Origin: Zoogloea sp041904905
GTDB lineage: Bacteria > Pseudomonadota > Gammaproteobacteria > Burkholderiales > Rhodocyclaceae
DNA: 64,000 nt
NCBI RefSeq assembly: GCF_041904905.1
Contig: NZ_JAYRMI010000010.1
Span: forward strand, 19,219-83,218
Direction of reading: 5' to 3'
Shown here: in pieces, positions 7,759 to 15,441 of the stretch
Position numbering within the stretch: position 1 is the stretch's first letter
Layout: every line of letters begins with the position of its first letter
Notes under the pieces: model-generated
What the model saw: only the letters and a program-made list of their open reading frames with translations
What the model was told of the DNA's origin: nothing
The model's database searches: none
Translations under genes and position numbers: made by a program

Positions 7759-9165
7759 TCAGCTGCCCTTCCAGCCCCCGCCCAGGGCCTTGAAGAGATC
7801 GACCGAGGCGCTGAGGCGGGCCTGACGGTTCTGCACCCAGGCGAGGGTGGCGTCGTTGGCGGTGCGCTGGGCGGTGAGCACTTCGAGGTAGGGCGAGTAG
7901 CCGCCGTCGTAGCGGGCCTGGGCGAGCTTGAGGGCGCGCTGGGCGGCGGTCATGGCGGTGGTGTAGGCGTCTTCGGCTTCGGCGTTCTGGCGCACGGTGA
8001 CGAGCGCGTCGTTCACCTCGCGGAAGGCGGTCTGCACCGTCTTGCGGTAGGTTTCGAGGGTTTGAGCCTGCTGGGCGCTCACCTGATCCACCTGGGCGCG
8101 CAGACGGCCGCCTTCAAAGATGGGCTGGGTGATGCCGGCGCCCAGCGACCAGATGGCCGACGGGGCACTGAACAGCTGGGACAGATCCTTGCTCTCGCGG
8201 CCGAAGTTGCCGGTGAGGGTGATGCTGGGGAACAGCGCGGCCTTGGCGACGCCGATCCTGGCGTTGGCGGCGATCAGGTCGGTCTCGGCCTTGCGCACGT
8301 CGGGGCGGCCTTCGAGCAGCGCCGACGGCAGGCCGGCGGGCGGCACCGGCGGCACCGGCAGGCTGCGCAGGTCGGCCGGGGCGAGCTTGAGCCCGGGCTG
8401 GCCCACCAGCAGGCCGATGAGGTTTTCGGCCAGCGCGCGGTTCTTCTCGAGCTGCACCTGGGCCGCCGTGTAGGTGGCGAGCTGGCCTTCGGCCTGCTGC
8501 ACGTCGAGCTGGGAGGCGATGCCGCCCTCGAAGCGGGTGCGGGTGAGCTGGGCGCTCTTCGCCTGGCTGGTGACCGAATCGGTGTTGACCAGGATCTGGG
8601 CGTCCAGCGCGCGCAGGCTGAGGTAGGCCTGCACCACCGACGCGGCGAGGCTGAGGGACACCGTCTCGCTGGCGTAGCGGGTGCCCAGGGCCTGGGCGCG
8701 GGCGGCCTCGGAGGCGCGCCGCAGCCGGCCCCACACGTCCAGCTCGAAGGAGGTGGACAGGGCCATCTTCACGTTGCTGCGGGTGATCGGCGCGGTGGAC
8801 GGGATGGGCGTGGCGGTGGTCTGGCTGATCCGGTTGCGGGTGCCGGCAACGGTGCCGTCCACCTGGGGCAAGAGGGCCGCATCCACCTGACGCAGCACGG
8901 CGTCGGCTTCTTCGATGCGGGCGGCGGCAATCAGGGCGTCGGGGCTGCTGGCAAAGGCCTGGCGGACCAGATCGTCGAGGGTGGCGTCGCCGAAGAGGGT
9001 CCACCAGTTGCTGGCGATGGCCGGCGCGGCCGACACCGGCGCGGCGGCGTATTGCGCCGGCAGCTGGAGCCGGGCGTCGGGGCGGGCGTAGTCGGGGCCG
9101 ATGGCGCAGCCCGTGAGGGCGCCGGCAAAACCCAGCGCCAGCAGGGCGGGAAGGGTGCGGATCAT
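7759..9165 (-). CDS. RND efflux outer-membrane factor lipoprotein (OprM/NodT family)
   Basis: A 468-residue outer-membrane channel: lipoprotein signal with lipobox LTGCAIGPDY, then the two repeated OEP halves (conserved NWWTLFGDATLDDLVRQA; IFEGGRLRAQV; FREVNDALV; ARYDGGYSPYLEVLTAQRT). This family forms the trimeric outer-membrane/periplasmic tunnel of tripartite pumps. The ATG overlaps the stop of the RND pump gene as ATGA, and GGAGGTGA precedes it, so translation is coupled. It completes the efflux operon of adaptor, pump and channel. Confidence 0.93.
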   Translation of the reverse strand: MIRTLPALLALGFAGALTGCAIGPDYARPDARLQLPAQYAAAPVSAAPAIASNWWTLFGDATLDDLVRQAFASSPDALIAAARIEEADAVLRQVDAALLPQVDGTVAGTRNRISQTTATPIPSTAPITRSNVKMALSTSFELDVWGRLRRASEAARAQALGTRYASETVSLSLAASVVQAYLSLRALDAQILVNTDSVTSQAKSAQLTRTRFEGGIASQLDVQQAEGQLATYTAAQVQLEKNRALAENLIGLLVGQPGLKLAPADLRSLPVPPVPPAGLPSALLEGRPDVRKAETDLIAANARIGVAKAALFPSITLTGNFGRESKDLSQLFSAPSAIWSLGAGITQPIFEGGRLRAQVDQVSAQQAQTLETYRKTVQTAFREVNDALVTVRQNAEAEDAYTTAMTAAQRALKLAQARYDGGYSPYLEVLTAQRTANDATLAWVQNRQARLSASVDLFKALGGGWKGS

Positions 9166-12100
9166 TGCTTCACCTCCGGGGTGTGGGCCTGGGGCAGATC
9201 GCCGGCCGGGTGGCGGGTCTTGCCGCGGCTCAACCACTTGAAGAACAGGGGCACGAAGAGGGTGGCGATGAAGGTGGCGGCGAGCATCCCGCCGACCACG
9301 CCGGTGCCCATCGAGCGGCGGGCGGCAGCGCCGGCGCCGGTGGAGATGGCCAGCGGCAGCACGCCCAGCACGAAGGCCAGCGAGGTCATCACGATGGGGC
9401 GGAAGCGCAGCCGCGCGGCTTCCACCGCGGCCTCGACGATGCCCATGCCTTCGGCCTGCTTCTGGGCCGCGAACTCGACGATCAGGATCGCGTTCTTGGC
9501 CGCCAGCCCCACCAGCACCACCAGGCCGATCTGGAAGTAGATGTCGTTGGGCATGCCGCGCAGGAGCACGGCCAGCAGGGCGCCGAACATGGCGAAGGGC
9601 ACCGCCATGATGACCGCCAGCGGCAGCGACCATTTTTCGTACTGGGCGGCGAGGATCAGGAAGACCATCACGATGCCGAAGGTGAAGGCGATCACCGAGG
9701 CGTTGCCGGTGCGCTTCTCCTGGAAGGCCTGGCCGACCCATTCGGTGCGATAGCCTTCCGGCAGCACTTCGGCGGAGACTTCCTCGACGGCCTTGATGGC
9801 GTCGCCCGAGCTGTAGCCCGGCGCGGCACCGCCCATCACCTTGGCGGCGACGAAGCCGTTGAAGCGCTCGATCATCTCGGGGCCGGTGATGGTCTTGACG
9901 GTGGCGACCGCGGAGAGCGGCACCATGGCCCCGCCAGCCGCCTTGACGTAGGACTTGAGGATGTCTTCCGGCTTGGCGCGGTTGGCGGCTTCGGCCTGCA
10001 GCTGGACCTTGTAGGTCTTGCCGCCGCGGTTGAAGTCATTGACGTACAGCGTGCCGGTGGTGGCCTGCAGGGTGGCGTAGATGGAATCCAGCGAGATGCC
10101 CATCGACATGGCCTTGGGTTCGTCCACCTCGACGAAGAGCTGGGGCGCGCCCACCCGGAAGAAGCTGTTGATGCCGGCCAGCTCCGGACGCTTCTTGAGG
10201 GCCTCGACGAGCTGGCCGGTGACCGCCGCCAGGCTGCGGGCGTCGCCGTCGGCACGGTTCTGCAGATACACCTCGAAGCCGCCGGCGGTGCCCAGGCCCT
10301 GGATGGGCGGCGGGTTGAACACCAGCCCCATGCCGTCGGGCAGGCTCATGCCCAGGCCGGTGAACTTGCCGGCCATGGCGTCGGTAGTGACGGTGCGCGC
10401 CTCCCACGGCTTGAAGATGATGAAGGTGGTGGCGACGCTGGGCCGGTTGTTGCCGGTGATGAAATCGACCCCCTTCACGAAGAAGATGTTCTCGATGTCG
10501 TCGGACATGATGCGCTGGCGCATCTGGTCGGTGGCGACGTTGGTGCGCTGGGCGGAGGCGCCGTCGGTGAGGGTGACGAAGCCGAACAGGTAGCCCTGGT
10601 CTTCGGCCGGCACGAAGCTGCCCGGCACGGTGCGCAGCAGGAAGGCCGCGGCGCCGATGGTCAGCAGGAACACCAGGGTGCCGATGATGCCGTGGCGCAG
10701 GGTGAGGCTGACGGTGCCGGTGTAGCTGTTGGTGAAGCGCTCGAACAGCCGGTTGAAGGGCTTGAACAGCGGCTTCTCCTCGTGGGTCGGCTTGAGCAGC
10801 AGGGCGCACAGGGCCGGGGTGAGGGTGAGGGCGACGATGCCGGAGATCACCACCGCCACCGCCACGGTGACCGCGAACTGCTTGTACAGCACGCCGGCGA
10901 TGCCCCCCAGGAAGGCCACCGGCACGAACACGGCGCACAGCACCAGCACGATGGCGACCACCGCGCCGGACACCTCGCGCATGGCCTCGATGGCGGCGTC
11001 CCTGGGCGAGAGCTTCTGCTCGTTCATCAGGCGCTCGACGTTCTCGAGCACGACGATCGCGTCATCCACCACGATGCCGATCGCCAGCACCATCGCGAAC
11101 AGGGTGAGGGTGTTGATCGAGAAGCCGAACAGCCACATGCCGGCGAAGGTGCCGATCAGCGACACCGGCACCGCGATGATCGGGATCAGCGTGGCGCGCC
11201 AGTTCTGGAGGAAGAGGTAAACCACCGCGATCACCAGGATGACCGCCTCGGCGAGGGTCTTGAGCACCTCCTTGGCGGATTCCTGGATGAAGCGGGTGGT
11301 GTCGTAGGGGATGATGTACTCGACGCCCTTCGGGAAGCGCTTCTGCATCTCGTCCAGGCGCGCCCGCACCGCCTTGGCGGTGTTGAGGGCGTTGGCGCCG
11401 GACTGCAGGTAGATGCCCATGCCCGACACCGGCGCGCCATTCACGGTGGTGCTGCGGTCGTAGCTGTCGGCGCCCAGTTCGATGCGCGCCACATCACGCA
11501 GGCGCACCACCCCGTTGGGGCCGTCGGCCCGCAGGATGATGTTGCCGAACTCGTCGGTGGTGAGCAGGCGGCCCTTGGCGGTGACGGTGTAGGTGAGCTG
11601 CTGGCCATTGACCATCGGCTCGGCGCCGATCTTGCCGGCGGCGTTCTGGGTGTTCTGCACCCGGATCGCGGCGGCCACCTCGGAGGTGGTCACGCCCAGC
11701 TTGGCCATCACGTCGGGCTTGAGCCACAGGCGCATGGCGTAGATCGGGTCGAACTGCTGGGCGTCGCCCACGCCGGGGATACGGCGGATCTCCTCGACCA
11801 CGTTGGTATTCACGTAGTTGGAGAGGAACAGGGCGTCGTGGGTGCCTTCGGGCGAGCGCAGGGCCGCGAACATCAGGATGTTGTTGGAGCGCTTCTGCAC
11901 CAGCACGCCGGTGCGCCGCACGTCGTCGGGCAGGCGCGGCTCGGCCACCTTCACCCGGTTATTGACGGCGATCAGCGCGTTGTCGGGGTTGGTGCCCACC
12001 TCGAAGGTGGCGGTGATGGTGACCACCCCGGCCGAGTTGCTGGTGGAGTTGTAGTAGATCAGGCCTTCGACGCCCGACAGCTGCTCCTCGATGGGCGCGG

Positions 12101-12284
12101 CGACGGTCTTGGAGAGGGTTTCGGCGTTGGCGCCGGGGAAGCTGGCGGTGATGATGACCGTCGGCGGGGTGATCTCGGGGTACTGGGCGACCGGCAGCGT
12201 GAGCGAGGCCATGAGGCCGGCGATCACGATGACGATCGAGATGACCGACGCGAAGATCGGGCGACTGATGAAGAAGCGTGACAT
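9162..12284 (-). CDS. RND multidrug efflux pump, AcrB/MexB-type (HAE1)
   Basis: A 1040-residue inner-membrane proton/drug antiporter. It starts MSRFFISRPIFASVISIVI, has 12 predicted helices in two repeats, and shows the proton-relay Asp pair in GIVVDDAIVVLENVERLM together with the AcrB-type periplasmic porter domain (AGVLYKQFAVTVAVAVVISG follows helix 5). The length matches AcrB/MexB (~1045). The short leader in longer in-frame starts is not conserved. It is encoded between the adaptor and the channel. Substrates are likely hydrophobic drugs, dyes or solvents, but this is a family-based inference. Confidence 0.95.
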   Translation of the reverse strand: MSRFFISRPIFASVISIVIVIAGLMASLTLPVAQYPEITPPTVIITASFPGANAETLSKTVAAPIEEQLSGVEGLIYYNSTSNSAGVVTITATFEVGTNPDNALIAVNNRVKVAEPRLPDDVRRTGVLVQKRSNNILMFAALRSPEGTHDALFLSNYVNTNVVEEIRRIPGVGDAQQFDPIYAMRLWLKPDVMAKLGVTTSEVAAAIRVQNTQNAAGKIGAEPMVNGQQLTYTVTAKGRLLTTDEFGNIILRADGPNGVVRLRDVARIELGADSYDRSTTVNGAPVSGMGIYLQSGANALNTAKAVRARLDEMQKRFPKGVEYIIPYDTTRFIQESAKEVLKTLAEAVILVIAVVYLFLQNWRATLIPIIAVPVSLIGTFAGMWLFGFSINTLTLFAMVLAIGIVVDDAIVVLENVERLMNEQKLSPRDAAIEAMREVSGAVVAIVLVLCAVFVPVAFLGGIAGVLYKQFAVTVAVAVVISGIVALTLTPALCALLLKPTHEEKPLFKPFNRLFERFTNSYTGTVSLTLRHGIIGTLVFLLTIGAAAFLLRTVPGSFVPAEDQGYLFGFVTLTDGASAQRTNVATDQMRQRIMSDDIENIFFVKGVDFITGNNRPSVATTFIIFKPWEARTVTTDAMAGKFTGLGMSLPDGMGLVFNPPPIQGLGTAGGFEVYLQNRADGDARSLAAVTGQLVEALKKRPELAGINSFFRVGAPQLFVEVDEPKAMSMGISLDSIYATLQATTGTLYVNDFNRGGKTYKVQLQAEAANRAKPEDILKSYVKAAGGAMVPLSAVATVKTITGPEMIERFNGFVAAKVMGGAAPGYSSGDAIKAVEEVSAEVLPEGYRTEWVGQAFQEKRTGNASVIAFTFGIVMVFLILAAQYEKWSLPLAVIMAVPFAMFGALLAVLLRGMPNDIYFQIGLVVLVGLAAKNAILIVEFAAQKQAEGMGIVEAAVEAARLRFRPIVMTSLAFVLGVLPLAISTGAGAAARRSMGTGVVGGMLAATFIATLFVPLFFKWLSRGKTRHPAGDLPQAHTPEVKQ

Positions 12285-12297
12285 GGATGGCGCCCCC

Positions 12298-13506
12298 TCA
12301 ACCCTTGGCCGGCGCAGCGGCCGGGGCGGCGCCCGGCTTGCCGCCGGCACCCGGGCCTTCGCCCGGCCCGTGCGGGGCCACGGTGGCGCCCGGACGGAGC
12401 TTGATGAGGTTGTCCACGATCACCTTGTCGCCAGCCTTCAGGCCACCCAGGATGACCCACTCCTTGCCGCTCCACTGGCCGGTCTTGACCGGGCGCGGGG
12501 CGACCTTGTTGTCGGGACCGACGGTCATCACCACCGGGCCGCCGTCGGTCTGCATCACCGCCGCCTGGGGCACCTTGAACACGCCCTCGCGCTCGCCGGT
12601 GATGAGGCGCGCCTTCACGAACTGGCCCGGCAGCAGCTTGCCGTCGGGGTTGGGAAACTCGCCGCGGAACTGCAGGGTGCCCAAGCGGGGGTCGATCTGG
12701 CTGGCGGCAAAGTTGAGCCGGCCGCGCTGGGCGTAGGTGCTGCCATCCGGCAGAACCACCTCGACGCCGCGGATGGCCTTCGGGTTGAAGCGGCCGTCCG
12801 GCGAGGCGGCGGTGAGTTCGGTGTCGGACACCGAGAAGCGCACCCAGATCGGGTTCACCTGGACGATGGTGGTGAGCAGGGTGCCGGCACCGCTGGCCAC
12901 CAGCGTGCCCTCCGATACCTGAGCGCGGCCTGTCACGCCGGACACCGGCGCGGTAACATTGGCATAGGAAAGGTTCAGCTCGGCCTGGCGCAGCGCGGCC
13001 TGGGCGGCCTGCACCGCAGCCAGGGCCACGCTGTTGTCGGAGCTGGCGGTGTCGTACTCGCGCTGGCTGATGGCCTGCTGGGCCAGCAGCGCCTTGAGGC
13101 GGGCCGCCTCGCGCTGGGTCTGTTCGACCTTGGCCTTGGCCTCGGCCAGTTGGGCCCTGGCCTGGGCCACGGCCACGTCGAGGGGCTCCCGGTCGATCTG
13201 GAAGAGGGTCTGGCCGGCCTTCACGGTGGCGCCTTCTTCGTACACGCGCTTCATGAGGATGCCGCCGACCCGCGCACGCACTTCAACCTCCCGCGCGCCT
13301 TCGGTCTGGGCGACGGCCTCGACGCTGGTCTCGGCCCGGGTGGGCTGCATCTCGACGGCGGTCACCGGCATCGGCGGCATGCCACCGGCGGGCGGTCCGC
13401 CGGCGCCCTGCTCCTTGCCGGAGCAGCCGAACAGCAGAAAGGAAACCGCCAGCGCCGGCACGGCGAGGCGGAACGAGAAGGGCTGGGGATGGGGGTGCGC
13501 GCTCAA
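12298..13506 (-). CDS. RND efflux periplasmic adaptor lipoprotein (AcrA/MexA family)
   Basis: A 402-residue membrane-fusion protein with a lipobox (LLFGCSGKE). It shows the barrel-sandwich/lipoyl half motifs (EVEVRARVGGILMKRVYEEGATVKAGQTLFQID and NLSYANVTAPVSGVTGRAQVSEGTLV), a coiled-coil hairpin between them, a beta-barrel (VNPIWVRFSVSDTEL) and an Ala/Gly/Pro-rich tail. It is the first gene of the efflux operon, 13 nt before the pump gene. The start lies 44 nt from the operator, which is consistent with repression by the divergent TetR protein. Confidence 0.93.
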   Translation of the reverse strand: MSAHPHPQPFSFRLAVPALAVSFLLFGCSGKEQGAGGPPAGGMPPMPVTAVEMQPTRAETSVEAVAQTEGAREVEVRARVGGILMKRVYEEGATVKAGQTLFQIDREPLDVAVAQARAQLAEAKAKVEQTQREAARLKALLAQQAISQREYDTASSDNSVALAAVQAAQAALRQAELNLSYANVTAPVSGVTGRAQVSEGTLVASGAGTLLTTIVQVNPIWVRFSVSDTELTAASPDGRFNPKAIRGVEVVLPDGSTYAQRGRLNFAASQIDPRLGTLQFRGEFPNPDGKLLPGQFVKARLITGEREGVFKVPQAAVMQTDGGPVVMTVGPDNKVAPRPVKTGQWSGKEWVILGGLKAGDKVIVDNLIKLRPGATVAPHGPGEGPGAGGKPGAAPAAAPAKG

Positions 13507-13550
13507 GATCGACTCCAGGGCTGGATTTCTGGTTTGTATTGGGGCACAGT

Positions 13551-13574
13551 TTCATACAAACACGAATGTATGTA
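13551..13574. promoter_or_regulatory. AcrR-type operator between efflux operon and tetR
   Basis: A 24-bp imperfect palindrome with arms CATACA (13553-13558) and TGTATG (13567-13572). On the minus strand it closely resembles the AcrR binding site of E. coli as I remember it (about 20 of 24 positions). It lies in the 108-bp gap between the divergent adaptor gene and the TetR gene, so it can control both. Confidence 0.75.
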
Positions 13575-13614
13575 AATAGCCCTCACTAACATTCTACGAC
13601 GGGATTAATGCAAT

Positions 13615-14220
13615 ATGGTTCGCAGGACCAAGGAAGAAGCCGAAGAAACGCGCCGCCAGATCATCGAGGCGGCCCGCCGGGTCTTTCTGGAATGCGGGGT
13701 TGGCAGCACCAGCCTCGAGAAGATCGCTGCCGCCGCGGGGGTGACCCGGGGCGCGGTTTACTGGCACTTCAAGAACAAGACCGATCTGTTCTTCGCGATG
13801 CGCGAGGACGCGGTGCTGCCCTTCCTCGACCGGGTGGTGTTCGACGCCGGGACCGACGACCCCCTGGGCGGCATCGAGCGGGCCCTGCAGGAGATCATCC
13901 ACATTCTGGTGGACGAGGCCCAGACCCGCGAGACCTTCGAGATCCTCGCCTTCAAGTGCGAGTACGTGGGCGAGTTCAGCGCGATGAAGAGCTGCACCGC
14001 GGGGCAGATGGATTTCCTGGGGCTGCTCGGCGAGGCTTACCGCCGGGCCGCGGCGCGGGGCCAGCTGCGCCAGCCGGCCGACCCGGAGATGCTCGCCTAC
14101 GACACCTTCCTGTTCGTGGGCGGGCTCATCAAGCACTGGATCGCCTGCACCCCCGACGAGCGCTTCCGGGTGGACGCGAAGCGCTTCATCGCCCAGCACG
14201 TGGCCCTGCGCCGGGCCTGA
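13615..14220 (+). CDS. TetR-family repressor of the efflux operon (AcrR-like)
   Basis: A 201-residue regulator with the TetR helix-turn-helix (RRQIIEAARRVFLECGVGSTSLEKIAAAAGVTRGAVYWHFKNKTDLF, ~13-57), very close to AcrR/TtgR. The C-terminal drug-binding domain is helical. It starts MVRRTKEEAEETR as AcrR-type proteins do. It is divergent from the AcrAB-OprM-type operon with an AcrR-like palindrome between them. A repressor released by pump substrates is the expected role. Confidence 0.92.
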   Translation: MVRRTKEEAEETRRQIIEAARRVFLECGVGSTSLEKIAAAAGVTRGAVYWHFKNKTDLFFAMREDAVLPFLDRVVFDAGTDDPLGGIERALQEIIHILVDEAQTRETFEILAFKCEYVGEFSAMKSCTAGQMDFLGLLGEAYRRAAARGQLRQPADPEMLAYDTFLFVGGLIKHWIACTPDERFRVDAKRFIAQHVALRRA

Positions 14221-14226
14221 GGGCGG

Positions 14227-15405
14227 TCAGCGGGGCGCCGGCAGGCGGGTCACCATCCCGCGGCTCTGGAAGGCGCCGGGCGCCCATGCGGCGGGCGGCG
14301 CCAGCGGCTGGGTGCCGACCGGCAGGGCGAACTCGGCCTGGGGCGTGAGCAGCTCGCCCAGCGGGCCGTCGGGCTTATCCACCCGCCCGCGCAGGATGGC
14401 CGGCGGCGTGAAATCCAGGGCCTCCGGCGCAAGCGCGCCGCCGGGCAGCGGGAAGTTGCCCCGGTGATCCCCCGGCATGGCCAGACTGAAACCCCCCAGC
14501 CCCACGGTGAGGTTGTTGCGCGTGACCACCTGGGTATCCGGCGGGAGCTTGTCGGACCACACCCGGGTGAACCAGGCCGGCCGCCAGCCCGCGTTGATGA
14601 GGGTGTTGTGGGCCATCAGCAGGCGGTTCTCGGCCCAGCGGCTGCCCTCGGCGCCGTAGCCCACCACGATGGGGTTGGCGCTGTCGGCGCTCTGGCCGAT
14701 CACGTTGCCCACCACCAGCGCCACGCCGCCTTCGGGAAACTCCAGCTCGTACGAGGCCATGCCGCCGGGGCCGTCCAGCAGCAGGTTGTAGCGGATCTCG
14801 TTGCGCCCGGCCCGGCTCTTGACCAGATGCCCCAGATAGCCCTGGTGGAAGCGGCTGCCCTCCAGCACGAAGGACTTGATGTGCCCCACGTAGAGCAGGT
14901 GGTGCAGGCGGCCGGGCTCGCGGGGCGCCTGGCTGAAGGCGCTGTTGTAGATGCGCAGCTCGGCGGTGTCGAAGTTGGCGGTGATGAGGCCGTTCTGGTT
15001 GTCCTCGAAGACGCAGTCGCGCACCTCCAGGCTGCCCTGCTCGAAGCGGATGCCGGCGCCGTTGCCGTCGGCCACCCGGGCGCCGCGGAACTCGATGTTC
15101 TCCACCTTGTAGTTGCCATTGACGAACACCCAGATGCCCTTGCCGTCGGCGTCGCGACCGTCGGCGTCGAGCACCGGGCGGCCGCCGTAGCCGCGCAGGG
15201 TGAGGGATTTCTGGGCCCACACCGCCACGTCGCCCTTGTAGGTGCCGGGGCGGATCAGCACGGTGTCGCCGTCCTTGGCGATGCGCGCGGCGTCGGCGAT
15301 GCGGGTGACCGACTCGCCGGGCCCGACGAGGATGGTCGCCGCGGCGGCGGGCAGCGCCGGCAGGCAGGAGAGCGAGAGGGCGAGAAGCGCGAGGCGGGCG
15401 GTCAT
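14227..15405 (-). CDS. exported right-handed parallel beta-helix protein
   Basis: A 392-residue protein with a signal peptide (MTARLALLALSLSCLPALPAAAA). The sequence VGPGESVTRIADAARIAKDGDTVLIRPGTYKGDVAVW is the usual opening of pectate-lyase-like beta-helix proteins. Rungs follow with repeated N/G-rich turns (VFVNGNYKVENIEFRGARV, FEDNQNGLITANFDTAELRIYNSAF). Such proteins are polysaccharide lyases, epimerases or structural proteins. It lies 36 nt downstream of an O-antigen-ligase-like polymerase, so it probably acts on an extracellular glycan. Catalytic residues could not be assigned. Confidence 0.8.
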   Translation of the reverse strand: MTARLALLALSLSCLPALPAAAATILVGPGESVTRIADAARIAKDGDTVLIRPGTYKGDVAVWAQKSLTLRGYGGRPVLDADGRDADGKGIWVFVNGNYKVENIEFRGARVADGNGAGIRFEQGSLEVRDCVFEDNQNGLITANFDTAELRIYNSAFSQAPREPGRLHHLLYVGHIKSFVLEGSRFHQGYLGHLVKSRAGRNEIRYNLLLDGPGGMASYELEFPEGGVALVVGNVIGQSADSANPIVVGYGAEGSRWAENRLLMAHNTLINAGWRPAWFTRVWSDKLPPDTQVVTRNNLTVGLGGFSLAMPGDHRGNFPLPGGALAPEALDFTPPAILRGRVDKPDGPLGELLTPQAEFALPVGTQPLAPPAAWAPGAFQSRGMVTRLPAPR

Positions 15406-15441
15406 GGGTCGGCGCGAAGTCAGTGGTGGAAGGGCGTGCGC

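Noticed and set aside
9165..12281. Plus-strand open frame of ~1000 codons across the RND pump gene
   Set aside because: It mirrors the AcrB-type gene on the other strand and has a low-complexity His/Gly/Gln-rich product. The minus-strand protein is unmistakable.
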